DNA from: Candidatus Dormiibacterota bacterium
Lineage (GTDB): Bacteria > Chloroflexota > Dormibacteria > Dormibacterales > Dormibacteraceae
DNA: 64,000 nt
Reading direction: 5' to 3'
Assembly: GCA_003139695.1 (NCBI GenBank)
Contig: PLJM01000025.1
Location: 1 to 64,000, forward strand
Of the stretch, positions 16,835 through 25,345 are shown piece after piece (position 1 is the stretch's first letter; every line of letters starts with the position of its first letter). The notes below the pieces were generated by a model. It was not told the DNA's origin. It saw only the letters and a program-made list of their open reading frames with translations, and ran no database searches. The translations under genes and the position numbers were made by a program.

Positions 16835-18019
16835 TTATTCGCCGAACCGTTTGATGATCAAAGCGTCGCCCTGGCCGCCACCACCGCACAAGGCGGCGGC
16901 TCCTATTCGCAGTCCCCGCCGCTTCAGCTCGTGCGCGACAGTCAGCACCAGGCGGGCGCCGCTCGCCCCGATCGGATGGCCGATCGCAACCGCCCCGCCG
17001 TTGACATTGACGCGCTCCTCGTCCAGCTCGAGCATGCGGGTCGCATTGAGTGCAACTGCCGCAAATGCTTCGTTGATCTCCACGAGGTCCAGGTCGCCGG
17101 CGGCCAGCCCCGCCTTCTTCAGCGCGTTGTTCAGCGCGAGCGCCGGCACCGTATGCAGCCACGCGTACCGGTCGGCGCTCATCCCGTGGGCGACGATTTC
17201 CGCCAGCGGCTCCACCTTGAGCGCGCGAGCGCGTTCCTTTGACATGACTACGACTGCGGCTGCCCCGTCCGATATCTGCGACGCGTTGCCTGCGGTAATG
17301 GTGCCCGTTGGCCGGAAGGCCGGCGACAACTTGCCGAGCGACTCCTCGGTGGTCCCAGGGCGCACGCCCTCGTCACGCTCTACCTTTACTGGCTCTCCTC
17401 GCCTTTGCGGAATGGCCACTGTGACCACCTCGCCCGCCAACGTGCCGCTTTCCCACGCGCGCTGGGCTCGCTGGTGCGAGCGCGCGGCCCACGCGTCCTG
17501 CTCTTCGCGGCTGATCTCCAGCTCGCGGTTGACGTCGTCCGAGCTCGCCCCCATGTGCTCCTTCAGAAAGGTCGACCACAGGCCATCGTGGACCATGGAG
17601 TCGACCATTTCAGCGTTGCCCATGCGAGCGCCAAAGCGAGCCTTCGGCACCAGGTAAGGAGCTTCCGACATCGACTCCATCCCGCCCGCGACCACCACCT
17701 CCACCTCGCCGGCGCGAATCAGCTGATCCGCGAGCGCGATGGCGTTCAGCCCCGACAGGCAAACCTTGTTGATGGTGATTGCGGGGACCTCCTGGGGAAT
17801 GCCCCCCTCGATCGCCGCCTGGCGGGCGGTGATCTGGCCGGCGCCGGCCTGGAGAACGTGCCCCATGATCACGTAGTCGACCTGGCTGGCAGCAACTCCG
17901 CTGCGCTCCAGGGCCGCCCGGATGGCGTGGCCGCCAAGCGTGACCGCCGTCACATCTTTGAAAGCTCCGCCAAATTTGCCGAAAGGAGTGCGCGCGCCCG
18001 CTACGATCACGGAAGGCAT
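16835..18019 (-). CDS. Acetyl-CoA C-acetyltransferase (thiolase)
   Basis: The 394 residues are the usual thiolase length. The acylated Cys lies in NKVCLSGLNA (about 87), the conserved His in GHPIGASGAR (about 346) and the second catalytic Cys in LCGGGGQG (about 378). It condenses or cleaves acetyl-CoA/acetoacetyl-CoA. Close similarity to biosynthetic PhaA/AtoB types is suggested by NHVLQAGAGQ-like and MESMSEAPY segments. It is the first gene of a two-gene unit with the S9 peptidase and diverges from the isochorismatase gene over 32 bases. Confidence 0.93.
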   Translation of the reverse strand: MPSVIVAGARTPFGKFGGAFKDVTAVTLGGHAIRAALERSGVAASQVDYVIMGHVLQAGAGQITARQAAIEGGIPQEVPAITINKVCLSGLNAIALADQLIRAGEVEVVVAGGMESMSEAPYLVPKARFGARMGNAEMVDSMVHDGLWSTFLKEHMGASSDDVNRELEISREEQDAWAARSHQRAQRAWESGTLAGEVVTVAIPQRRGEPVKVERDEGVRPGTTEESLGKLSPAFRPTGTITAGNASQISDGAAAVVVMSKERARALKVEPLAEIVAHGMSADRYAWLHTVPALALNNALKKAGLAAGDLDLVEINEAFAAVALNATRMLELDEERVNVNGGAVAIGHPIGASGARLVLTVAHELKRRGLRIGAAALCGGGGQGDALIIKRFGE

Positions 18020-18051
18020 ACGGGCAGTCTAGGGGGAGGAGAGTCGCCGAT

Positions 18052-18636
18052 ATGAGGAATGCCTTGTTGGCCATAGATCTCCAGAACGACTTCGTGGAGG
18101 GGGGCGCCCTGCCCGTTCCCGGCGGCACCCAGATCGTGGCCCACGTCGCGCGCCACGTCCGCCACTTCCGCGGCGAGTACGCCTTCGTCGTGGCGACCCG
18201 CGACCTCCATGAGGATCCGCCCGACCACTTCTCGGACCAGCCTGACTACATCAAGACCTGGCCGCCGCACGGCCTCAAAGGGACGGCTGGGGCAGTTCTC
18301 TGCACCCCGATCTCAAACCTGGTCAGGGAGAAGATCATCCAGGCCGTGGTGGACAAGGGCCGGCACGCCGCTGCATATTCGGCATTCGAGGCTCAGGATC
18401 TGCGCGGTCACCCGCTGGTTGACGTCCTCAGGGAGCAGCGCGTAGATCACATCGACATCTGCGGCCTGATCACCGAGTACACGATTCTCGCCACCGCGCT
18501 CGACGCGCGAAAGCACGAGTTCCAGGTCCGGGTCCTCGTCAACCTTTGCGGCGCCGCGAGCTCCGAAGCGGGCCAGCGCGCGTTCGAGGAGATGAAAGCC
18601 GCGGGCTGCCAGCTCATGGCGGCGTCGGCGCCATAG
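18052..18636 (+). CDS. Isochorismatase-family hydrolase lacking the nicotinamidase Cys
   Basis: The 194-residue cysteine-hydrolase fold has the first catalytic Asp (LLAIDLQNDFVEGG, Asp9) and the Lys (VVDKGRHAAAYSAFE). Nicotinamidases have the nucleophile in a GLATDxCV segment; here it reads CGLITEYTIL, with Thr in place of the Cys, although a Cys three positions before the Leu is present. The WPPH segment resembles the nicotinamidase metal-site region. It could be a pyrazinamidase/nicotinamidase-like enzyme with altered chemistry or an isochorismatase-type hydrolase. The stop GGCGCCATAGGCGCC is itself a hairpin. Confidence 0.75.
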   Translation: MRNALLAIDLQNDFVEGGALPVPGGTQIVAHVARHVRHFRGEYAFVVATRDLHEDPPDHFSDQPDYIKTWPPHGLKGTAGAVLCTPISNLVREKIIQAVVDKGRHAAAYSAFEAQDLRGHPLVDVLREQRVDHIDICGLITEYTILATALDARKHEFQVRVLVNLCGAASSEAGQRAFEEMKAAGCQLMAASAP

Positions 18637-18761
18637 GCGCCGACGCGGCTGCTCTCCTTCCCGGGATTGGATCTATCACGAATAGTTCCTCCACACCGCG
18701 CTCCGGAGCGTCGAAAAACAAAGTCATGGCCGGGAGAACCCGGCCAACCCTGCCGCGCTAG
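18637..18761 (+). repeat. Structured 3'-end element, copy C (short)
   Basis: This copy lacks the ATGAGAGGG hairpin and starts in the GGCGCC hairpin around the preceding stop. It retains GCTCTCCTTCCCGGGATTGG, ACGAATAG, and the full core ACAAAGTCATGGCCGGG/CCCGGCCAACCCTGCCGCGCTAG. Its core stem is one pair shorter. Confidence 0.75.
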
Positions 18762-18764
18762 TAG

Positions 18765-18803
18765 AAAGTAAAGAACCCGGCACCAGCCGAAGCAGGTGCC
18801 GGG
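18765..18803 (-). terminator. Rho-independent terminator of the dodecin gene
   Basis: On the minus strand CCCGGCACC (18803-18795) and GGTGCCGGG (18784-18776) pair around TGCTTCGGCT, followed by TTCTTTACTTT. It starts nine bases past the dodecin stop. Confidence 0.85.
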
Positions 18804-18811
18804 GTGGTTGT

Positions 18812-19048
18812 TTACTTGCGGCTTCGAGACTTGACTGGCGGCGCGTCGTACTTGAAGGACACGTTCAGCCGGACTCGGTACTTGGTGACCTTTCCGTCTT
18901 CGATGGTGAGGTCCTGCCTGACGACCTCTGCGACGCGGAGGTCGCGCAACGATTTGGACGCGGTCTCGACGGCACTCTTCGCGGCCGCCTCCCACGATGT
19001 GCTGCTGGTCCCCACCAGCTCGGTCACTCTGTAAACGCTGTCGGCCAT
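18812..19048 (-). CDS. Dodecin family protein
   Basis: The 78-residue protein matches dodecins, small dodecameric flavin- (and CoA-) binding proteins thought to buffer flavin. The start MADSVYRVTELVGTSSTSWEAAAKSAVETAS and the LTIEDGKVTKYRVRLNVSFKYD strands are typical. The flavin-stacking Trp is present in TSWEAA (residue 19). It appears monocistronic with its own terminator. Confidence 0.93.
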   Translation of the reverse strand: MADSVYRVTELVGTSSTSWEAAAKSAVETASKSLRDLRVAEVVRQDLTIEDGKVTKYRVRLNVSFKYDAPPVKSRSRK

Positions 19049-19101
19049 GGCTACCTCCCGTTCAACCCTGCTGAATCAAAGGCAATTGTCGCGCGGAAAT
19101 C

Positions 19102-19965
19102 TCACTTCTGCACCCGCCCGACGTTGCGCAGGTCGGAGAGGGTGTCGGCAAGCTTTGCCGCGACAGCGTCCGGGTGCTCGCCATCCAGGTAGATGATCTG
19201 CTCGGTGATGCCGAGCTCGTGATACTGGGCGCATTGCTCGACCAGCTTTGGGGCATCGCCGCCGTCCCACCGCAGCTGGATCGAGCGCCGGATCTCCGAC
19301 GAGTCGCGGCCGATTGCGGTGCAGGCCTCCTCGAGGATCTGGATGAGCTCTGAGACCCGGTCGGGCTCGCCACTGCCGATGTTCCACACGTCGGCATGCC
19401 GGGCGACGAGGCGGATCGTGCTGGGACCCGAAGCTCCGATCCAGATTGGTGGATGCGGTTTCTGGATCGGCTTGGGGTTGGCGATCGCGTCGGTCATCTT
19501 GTAGTAGCGACCGTCGAAGTTGGTCCGCTCCTCGGTCCACAGCGATTTGATGATCCGCAGCGACTCGCTGAGCCTCCCGACCCGGTGGTCGAGGCCTTCG
19601 ATCCCGTACATGGAGTGCTCGATAGCCGCCCAGGCGGCGCCGACGCCGAACTCGAGGCGGCCGCCGGACAGGTGGTCGACAGTGACCGCGAGCTTGGCCA
19701 GGAGCGCGGGATTGCGGTAGGTGTTGCCGGTGACCATGCAGCCGATTCGTACGCGCTTGGTGGCCTCCGCCATCGCGGCCTGCAGCGCCCAACCTTCGTA
19801 GACCGGGCGGTCGGGGCCGCCGGCCCCGATGGATGCGAGGTGGTCGAAGTCCCACACGTGGTCGAATCCGCTTTCGTCGGCCAGGCGCCAGACGGTGCGA
19901 AGCGCCTCGACCGTCGTGTCCTGGCCGGACAGCTTCATGCCGAACCGCAGCGGGTGCGTCATCAC
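19102..19965 (-). CDS. LLM class F420-dependent oxidoreductase
   Basis: The 287-residue luciferase-like monooxygenase TIM barrel contains FDHVWDFDHL (about 34-43), GCMVTGNTYRNPALLAKLAVTVDHLSGGRLEFGVGAAW and a C-terminal substrate cap. This pattern matches the F420-dependent subgroup rather than FMN-dependent luciferases. The substrate is unknown. Start GTG 19965 or ATG 19962; both overlap the stop of the upstream gene (GTGATGA-type coupling), which also encodes a likely F420-type flavoprotein-fold enzyme. Confidence 0.88.
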   Translation of the reverse strand: MMTHPLRFGMKLSGQDTTVEALRTVWRLADESGFDHVWDFDHLASIGAGGPDRPVYEGWALQAAMAEATKRVRIGCMVTGNTYRNPALLAKLAVTVDHLSGGRLEFGVGAAWAAIEHSMYGIEGLDHRVGRLSESLRIIKSLWTEERTNFDGRYYKMTDAIANPKPIQKPHPPIWIGASGPSTIRLVARHADVWNIGSGEPDRVSELIQILEEACTAIGRDSSEIRRSIQLRWDGGDAPKLVEQCAQYHELGITEQIIYLDGEHPDAVAAKLADTLSDLRNVGRVQK

Positions 19966-20393
19966 GTGCGGAGTCGGGTCGGCTGGACACGAAGAGCGAT
20001 GTGGTATTGCCGAGCGAAGCTCTCGGGTGTCCAGTCGTAGCCCTTGATCAGGCGTGCGTACTTGCGAATGTAGCTCGGGACTTTGTGTGCGAGTGGATGC
20101 CGCTTCAGGCGCGCCGCTTCGCCGTCGATGCGGACCACGCCGTCGCCGTCAGGGGTCGTGTTGAAATGCAATTGGACCTTAGGGTTGGCCTCGATGTCGT
20201 TGACCTTCTGGCCTGGCACTGAGTAGATGAGGAACGACTTGCCGTCCCACAAAAACCACACCGGCACCGCTCGCGGCCGGCCATCGCGGCCGCAGGTTGC
20301 AAGCCAGATGATCAACTCCTTCTCCAGGCGTTTCTGCACGCGCTTGCCTTCGGGACTGGTCGTGTCGAGCAGCGGTTTCTTACGCGTGGCCAT
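19962..20393 (-). CDS. Pyridoxamine 5'-phosphate oxidase-fold, F420-type oxidoreductase
   Basis: The 143 residues fit the split beta-barrel family of small F420-binding reductases (similar to the TIGR03667/Rv3369 type): [41 protein letters not shown], then a C-terminal helix with [17 protein letters not shown]. It shares a 4-base overlap with the LLM gene, so the two are translationally coupled and may use the same deazaflavin pool. No F420 biosynthesis gene is in the window. Confidence 0.8.
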   Translation of the reverse strand: MATRKKPLLDTTSPEGKRVQKRLEKELIIWLATCGRDGRPRAVPVWFLWDGKSFLIYSVPGQKVNDIEANPKVQLHFNTTPDGDGVVRIDGEAARLKRHPLAHKVPSYIRKYARLIKGYDWTPESFARQYHIALRVQPTRLRT

Positions 20394-20467
20394 GTCTATT
20401 TGCAGCGTACAGGAGGCCGACGGCAGTTCGCGGTTTGCCGGCGATCGGAAAGTGGCAAAGTAGAGAC

Positions 20468-20869
20468 GTGAAGAAAATGGAATCGGTGAAGAAGTCCGAG
20501 GCGGACTGGAAGCGCGACCTGACGCCCACGCAGTACCACGTTCTGCGCGAGAAGGGCACAGAACGACCGTTCACAGGTGAGTACTGGGACACCACCACCC
20601 CGGGTGTTTACCTCTGCGCCGGCTGTGGCGTCAAGCTGTTCGAGTCGGAAACCAAGTTCGACGCCCACTGTGGCTGGCCAAGCTTTTACGCTCCCGCCGA
20701 GGACGCCCCCGTCGCCCAACATGTCGACCGCAGTCTCTTCATGGAGCGGACCGAGGTCACGTGTGCCAACTGCGGAGGGCATCTCGGCCACGTGTTCAAC
20801 GACGGTCCCGAGCCGACCGGCCTGCGCTACTGCATCAACTCGGTATCGATAAAGCTCGAAAAACTATGA
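20468..20869 (+). CDS. msrB: Peptide-methionine (R)-S-oxide reductase
   Basis: The protein of about 133 residues has the four zinc cysteines in two CxxC pairs (CAGC and CANC), [13 protein letters not shown] and the catalytic RYCINS. It reduces methionine-R-sulfoxide in damaged proteins with thioredoxin. GTG 20468 or ATG 20477 are possible starts; the in-frame ATG at 20435 is less likely because it precedes the -10-like TAGAGA. The stop codon TGA is the first part of the ATGAGAGGG stem of the following repeat. Confidence 0.93.
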   Translation: MKKMESVKKSEADWKRDLTPTQYHVLREKGTERPFTGEYWDTTTPGVYLCAGCGVKLFESETKFDAHCGWPSFYAPAEDAPVAQHVDRSLFMERTEVTCANCGGHLGHVFNDGPEPTGLRYCINSVSIKLEKL

Positions 20870-21036
20870 GAGGGAACCCCCGGTGGTTCCCCTCATCGGC
20901 GGGCGCTTCGCGCGCGCCTGCTCTCCCTCCGGTATAAGGACGAGCCTTGTTTTAGACGAGTCTCTCCTCGCAACGCATTGTTGAATAGACAACAAAGTCA
21001 TGGCCGGGGAAACCCCGGCCAACCCTGCAGCGCTAG
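20865..21036 (+). repeat. Structured 3'-end element, copy D
   Basis: It overlaps the msrB stop. ATGAGAGGGAACC/GGTTCCCCTCAT and GGCGGGCGC/GCGCGCCTG match copy B1 almost exactly, then the middle part diverges, and the core ACAAAGTCATGGCCGGGG/CCCCGGCCAACCCTGC-AGCGCTAG returns. The first GC hairpin seen in other copies is absent. Confidence 0.8.
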
Positions 21037-21042
21037 TACGTA

Positions 21043-21903
21043 CTAACCCGGGCGCCGGCCCGTTTCCAGCAGCACCTTGACGATGGGGCTCGCCTCCTTC
21101 GGCTGCCACGCCCGGTAGGCCTCTCTTAGCGGGACCGGCCACTCGACGTCCAGGTCGACCCTGGTGCGAGGCGCGCCCGCTCCGGCCAGGACACGCAGCG
21201 CCAGCTCGAGAACATGACGCTGCATCGACTCATCGCCCGGCATCCCAAAAGAGTGGCCGTAGGGAAACTCGACACCGACCACGCGCGGCGCGAGCCGCTC
21301 CTCAGCCAAGGCCGGCATCATGGTCACGACCACCGTCGGGATTCCGGCCCTTTCGATCCATCGTGCCAGCACGGGCACGTTCGAGCAGCAGTCGGGTCAA
21401 GCGGGAGCGAGGATGAGGCCGTCCACGCCCTGACTCCTCAGGTGCGCGATCACCTCGGCGGCAGTCGTGTCGCGCCAGCCCTCGAGGCTTCGCTCCTGAT
21501 AGCCCATCACCGAGACGTGCTCGGTCGCGGCGCTGCCGATGACTCGATCGGCGGCCAGCCGTTCGAGAAGATGTGCAGGCAAAGAAATCTCGGGATCAGC
21601 GATCAGGTCCACGTCATTGATATGCAGGTGGGCGACTCCAAGGTCCGACGCCTTTGATGCGGCCGGGATCGCACGCCAGCTGGGGTCACCCCATTCGGGA
21701 TTGGCGCGTTCGCGCTCGACATCAAAAGAGGGTTGGGATCTCTTCAGGTACAGGCCGGCGGAAGTCAGCAGGGCGATGCGTGATTCCTGCAGGCGCTTCT
21801 CAAAAGGAGCCCACACCAATTTGTCTTCACCGGCAAACGGCCCGCGTCCTTCGTAATAGGAGCGGAAGCTTCGCGGGAGAAATCGGTAGCTGTCGACCTT
21901 CAT
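21043..21903 (-). CDS. GrdB-like reductase family selenoprotein (UGA read as Sec169)
   Basis: Two adjacent frames (21903-21397 and 21396-21043) are one 286-codon gene in a single phase, interrupted only by TGA at 21399-21397. Read through, it gives GLILAPA-U-PDCCSNVPVLARWIERAGIPTVVVTM, the U-x-x-C redox motif placed as in the glycine/sarcosine/betaine/proline reductase selenoprotein B family. N-terminal half: MKVDSYRFLPRSFRSYYEG, typical of the family. A GU-loop hairpin lies 17 bases after the UGA. It is last in an operon with PhzF, thioesterase and LysE genes. No Stickland partner subunits are present, so the substrate is unknown. Confidence 0.8.
21353..21384 (-). promoter_or_regulatory. SECIS-like hairpin after the in-frame UGA
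   Basis: On the minus strand CGTGCC (21379-21374) pairs with GGCACG (21367-21362) around the 6-base loop CGUGCU, which contains the GU needed by bacterial SelB. A lower stem UCGA (21384-21381)/UCGA (21356-21353) extends it. The loop starts 23 bases after the UGA, within the range of known bacterial SECIS elements. Confidence 0.65.
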
Positions 21904-21913
21904 CTGTTCGTTG

Positions 21914-22828
21914 CTACCAGCCGCCGGCCAGCTCGCCTGTCAACGTCGGTACCACCGACCCCCCGACCTGGATTGACGATGGTATGTCTCCTTCGTGCGC
22001 ATACGCGAGACGGATGTTGATGAAGCTCTGCCGCCCCATCTTCGTGCCCTGCTCGCTCACGATGGACACCGACGCCGCTCGCTTCACCAATCCGTACCTG
22101 ACAGCAACCGCGCCGAGCGGTCCGCTCCCAGATCCCGTCGCCGGATCCTCATGAATGTCGAGAACATGCGGCGAGAACATCCGGCTGTACAACCGATCGT
22201 GACCCACAGCCGCGAACAGGAATACGCCTTCCTTGAAGACTTTCGCCAGCCGGTCCTTCTCCGAGACGGCGGAGTCGACCGACTTCGCATCCTTCAACGC
22301 GACGTAGACAAACGGCACACCGGTGCTTGCGGTCTGGATCGGAACGTCCGGGACCAGGTCGTCCTCTGAGAGGCCAAGTGCGGCTGCCGCTGCAGCGCGG
22401 TCGGACACGACGGCACCGAAAGTCACCTTGGGATGGGTCATCCAGAACACCAGGCCGCCCGGTCCCTGCTCGCCGCGGACGGCCACCGGACCAACCCCTT
22501 CTTCTAGCTTGAATTCGAGCGCGTCACCGGGGATCAAGCCCTGGGTGAAAAGCACCCAGGAGGTTCCGACCGTTGGATGACCGGCAAATGGCAGCTCCGC
22601 CCCAGGGGTGAAGATTCGGACCCGTGCCGCGTTGGCCGGATCGGTGGGGGCGAGCACGAATACGGTCTCCGAGATGTTCATCTCCTTGGCGATCCGCTGC
22701 ATGACCTCGCCTGGAATTCCTTCAGCGCCCAGGACCACGGCGAGCTGATTCCCTGCCAAGGGCTTGTCCGTGAAGACGTCAACAATGTGGATCACATACC
22801 GCTTGCCGCCCGCGCGTTTCTCGCTCAT
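21914..22828 (-). CDS. PhzF family isomerase/epimerase
   Basis: The 304-residue protein shows the PhzF/DapF-like fold: [17 protein letters not shown] at the N-terminus, NISETVFVL with the catalytic-type Glu (about 50), [16 protein letters not shown] and [20 protein letters not shown]. Family members isomerise small metabolites, with the true substrate often unknown. The start ATG 22828 overlaps the thioesterase stop (ATGA), which excludes a longer upstream frame. It precedes the GrdB-like selenoprotein gene by 10 bases. Confidence 0.9.
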   Translation of the reverse strand: MSEKRAGGKRYVIHIVDVFTDKPLAGNQLAVVLGAEGIPGEVMQRIAKEMNISETVFVLAPTDPANAARVRIFTPGAELPFAGHPTVGTSWVLFTQGLIPGDALEFKLEEGVGPVAVRGEQGPGGLVFWMTHPKVTFGAVVSDRAAAAAALGLSEDDLVPDVPIQTASTGVPFVYVALKDAKSVDSAVSEKDRLAKVFKEGVFLFAAVGHDRLYSRMFSPHVLDIHEDPATGSGSGPLGAVAVRYGLVKRAASVSIVSEQGTKMGRQSFINIRLAYAHEGDIPSSIQVGGSVVPTLTGELAGGW

Positions 22829-23325
22829 CCCGGAATGATCATGCAGGTGCTGGTGCCATGGGCCAGGAGCTTGCCGGTCTGCTCGGCGAAGAGCTTGCCC
22901 TCGGAGGTGGCGACCCTGCCGCCTCGATAGACGACCACCGCCTCGCACCGCACCGGTCCCGTTTCGGCCGTGATCGGACGGACAAAGTTGACCTTGGTCT
23001 CCAGGCTCGTATACCGCTCACCGACCGCGAGGGTCGTGTGGACCGCACACCCAAGTGCGGAATCGAGGATCGTCATCGCAAAACCTCCGTGTACCACGCC
23101 GATCGGGTTGTAGAGATACTCCCCCGCCTCGCCGCGGAAGATGGCCTTGCCCTTTTCGACCTCGGCCCCGGTGATGCCCATCGTGCTCATGATCGGAGGC
23201 GAAGGCAGCTCTCCCGAAACGACAGCCTTCATGAAATCGAGGCCTGACATGCCCGCCGCAGCAGGCAGTGCAGCCAGCGGATCCGTCCAGGTCACCGTTC
23301 TCGTGCGTGTGTTCGAGTCGGTCAC
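22825..23325 (-). CDS. PaaI family thioesterase (hotdog fold)
   Basis: The 166 residues carry the hotdog thioesterase pattern NPIGVVHGGFAMTILDSALGCAVHT (HGG at about 79-81) and a second half with KVNFVRPITAETGPVRCEA. It would hydrolyse acyl- or aryl-CoA. It overlaps PhzF by 4 bases and follows LysE by 20, in a four-gene operon. Confidence 0.9.
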   Translation of the reverse strand: MTDSNTRTRTVTWTDPLAALPAAAGMSGLDFMKAVVSGELPSPPIMSTMGITGAEVEKGKAIFRGEAGEYLYNPIGVVHGGFAMTILDSALGCAVHTTLAVGERYTSLETKVNFVRPITAETGPVRCEAVVVYRGGRVATSEGKLFAEQTGKLLAHGTSTCMIIPG

Positions 23326-23345
23326 GTCATCACTAAGTACCGCAC

Positions 23346-23984
23346 TCAGCCGCCAAGACTTCCCTCAACCTCCAGTGTCGAGAGGATGGCCAACACGCCA
23401 AGTGCGGCAATCGCCACTCCGCTGAATGCGCTGATGCCTCTTAAAACCCTCGGCGTCACCCGAGCCCTCAGCCCCGCGCCGAAGCCGGCCACGATGCACC
23501 ACCAGGTTGCTGAGCCCGCGAACACGCCGACCACGACCAGGGCTGGGGGTAGGTAGCCGTCGCCGATGCCAATCCCAAGAGAGGCGACGAGGGCGGCGAA
23601 AGAGATGATGGTCGCCGGGTTGGTGATGGTAAGGCCGAGCGTCGAGGCGTAAGCCAAAGCCAGCCCAGCGCCGTCGAGGGTCGCCGCCGGATCGTCGTTC
23701 TTGGGCCGGCTCACCACCGTGCGTATGCCAAGCAACACGAGGGCGGCGCCCCCAATCAAGGTGAGCCACAACCGTTCATCCACCAGCACAGAAGTGATGG
23801 CGCCAATGCCGAATGCGGCGAGGCCGGCGTAAAGCCCGTCGGCCGTGGCCACACCGAGTCCTGAGACGAGACCGGTCAGCCAGCCGCGAGTGAGAGTGCG
23901 CCTAAGGCACAGAAAGAAGATGGGACCCGGCGTCGCCGCAACCACAAAGCCGAGGACGAAGCCTCGAATCAGCAGGCTGGACAC
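23346..23984 (-). CDS. LysE/RhtB family amino acid exporter
   Basis: The 212-residue protein has five to six transmembrane helices and the LysE opening FVLGFVVAATPGPIFFLCLRRTLTRGW plus TNPATIISFAAL. Members export amino acids or other small zwitterions. It is the first gene of the operon that ends with the selenoprotein. GTG 23984 starts the frame. Confidence 0.88.
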   Translation of the reverse strand: MSSLLIRGFVLGFVVAATPGPIFFLCLRRTLTRGWLTGLVSGLGVATADGLYAGLAAFGIGAITSVLVDERLWLTLIGGAALVLLGIRTVVSRPKNDDPAATLDGAGLALAYASTLGLTITNPATIISFAALVASLGIGIGDGYLPPALVVVGVFAGSATWWCIVAGFGAGLRARVTPRVLRGISAFSGVAIAALGVLAILSTLEVEGSLGG

Positions 23985-24089
23985 CGCGGTCTCTCATCGG
24001 CGGCATTGTAAATGCAGGACGACTATGGACTGTAGAGTCGAGCGGATGACGCGGTTGCTTTTGTCGCCTTCGCCTGGGACCTTCCTCAC

Positions 24090-24587
24090 TTGAACCGCGT
24101 GACGCGGCGGAGGCTGTTCGGTTACGGGGCAGCCGCAGCAGCTCTTCTTCTTGTCTTGTTGCTTGCGATTGCCGCGTACCTGGCCATGCAGGTCACCTTT
24201 CGCAACCCAACGCCGAGCGCTGCAGTTCCTGCTGTCAACTGCTCCCCCGCTCCCTGCGCCGACGTCCAGGATTTCACGCTGTGGGTCTCAAACCTGAAGG
24301 TCGATGGCGACCTCGTGAGCATGCAGGTCACATTCAAGAATTCGAGCAGCGCCACTCACGCGTCCCCGGAAGACCTCCGGGTGATCGACTCGACGCTGCA
24401 CAGCTCCGGCCTGGTCACCGATGCGCCCGGATGCCAGACCTGGAGCCGACACGAGTTCAGCAACGGCGCCACGTTCGGGCCGACGAACGTGTGCTTCCGG
24501 GTGAGCGCTGCCGCGCCGCCCCTCGTTCTGCGCTGGTCGCCTGACTTCGGGTTCTTCTGCTGCCAATCCGATATCAAACTTTCCTGA
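24090..24587 (+). CDS. Membrane-anchored extracytoplasmic protein, unknown
   Basis: TTG 24090 (or GTG 24099) gives about 165 residues: a basic N-terminus, one transmembrane helix (about 12-32) and an outer domain of about 120 residues with beta-strand character and five to six cysteines (NCSPAPC, GCQTW, NVCF, FFCCQSD) that could form disulfides. The pattern VDGDLVSMQVTFKNSSSATHASPEDLRV resembles DUF4352-like Ig-type extracellular domains, but I do not claim membership. Its 3' end overlaps the convergent GDPD gene by 14 bases. Confidence 0.55.
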   Translation: MNRVTRRRLFGYGAAAAALLLVLLLAIAAYLAMQVTFRNPTPSAAVPAVNCSPAPCADVQDFTLWVSNLKVDGDLVSMQVTFKNSSSATHASPEDLRVIDSTLHSSGLVTDAPGCQTWSRHEFSNGATFGPTNVCFRVSAAAPPLVLRWSPDFGFFCCQSDIKLS

Positions 24588-25296
24588 CGCCGCGGAAACC
24601 AAGCGCTACGTCTGGCCGATTGGTGACGAGAGTTGTGACCCGCGGGTCGGCCATAAACCGATCGATCTCGTTGGTGTCGTCAACAGTCCAGACCCAGACC
24701 GGCAGCCTCTTGCGCTTGCTGTAGCTAAGCAGCCGGATGCGCGCGAGCTGCTGGTGCGCGGCGACGAAATCCGCGTGAGAGCGTTTCAACCGGGGACCGG
24801 GAAAGAGGTCGGCGAGCCTTTCGGTCATCGTCGACCAGGCGTGCGCATCCCTCATGTCTGTGCCGAGGGTGAGTCCGGCCTGGACGCCCGGAAACAGTTC
24901 TTTGACGGCTCGGATCGACTCGACCTCGCCCGTGGTGACGGCGAAGCGCGCGGCCGCCTTATGGGCAAGAAGGGTCCGCACGATTTCGCCCTCGTCACCC
25001 GGCTCCTTGAGGTCGACGTGGAGGCCCACGCGGCCCGCAACGACATCGAGGAGCTCGGCGAGCGTGAGGAGCTCGCCCCCGAGCTCGGCTTTCAGGGCCG
25101 CGTAAGCAAGGCCGCTCGTGGCGCGCCCAGACGGGGTCACGCCGTCGTGGTAGTTGACGAAGGCTCCGTCCGCAGTGCGTCGTACGTCGAGCTCGACGTA
25201 GTCGACACCGAGCCCGATCGCGCGGTCGTAACGCTCGTCGGCGGGCAGCCCGGCGACGCCGCACGACCCTCGGTGAGCGCTGATCAGCGGACTCAC
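24574..25296 (-). CDS. Glycerophosphodiester phosphodiesterase family protein
   Basis: The 240-residue TIM barrel has the GDPD signatures SAHRGS (His near residue 7), VDYVELDVRRTADGAFVNYHD (Glu-Asp metal ligands then the second His) and LHVDLKEPG. It cleaves glycerophosphodiesters to glycerol-3-phosphate. GTG 25296 begins VSPLISAHRG, just before the first catalytic His; the longer upstream frame overlaps the divergent SDR gene and is rejected. No signal peptide, so probably cytoplasmic. Confidence 0.88.
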   Translation of the reverse strand: MSPLISAHRGSCGVAGLPADERYDRAIGLGVDYVELDVRRTADGAFVNYHDGVTPSGRATSGLAYAALKAELGGELLTLAELLDVVAGRVGLHVDLKEPGDEGEIVRTLLAHKAAARFAVTTGEVESIRAVKELFPGVQAGLTLGTDMRDAHAWSTMTERLADLFPGPRLKRSHADFVAAHQQLARIRLLSYSKRKRLPVWVWTVDDTNEIDRFMADPRVTTLVTNRPDVALGFRGVRKV

Positions 25297-25345
25297 TGCG
25301 CCACAGTAGTTGCTGCACCGGTCGGTATGCGGCGACACTGAGCTC

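Noticed and set aside
21397-21399. The TGA as a true stop or a nonsense mutation splitting a pseudogene
   Set aside because: Both halves keep full family similarity with no frameshift, the codon falls at the redox-active position next to Pro-Asp-Cys-Cys, and a fitting hairpin follows. Sec is the simpler reading, pending evidence of sel genes.
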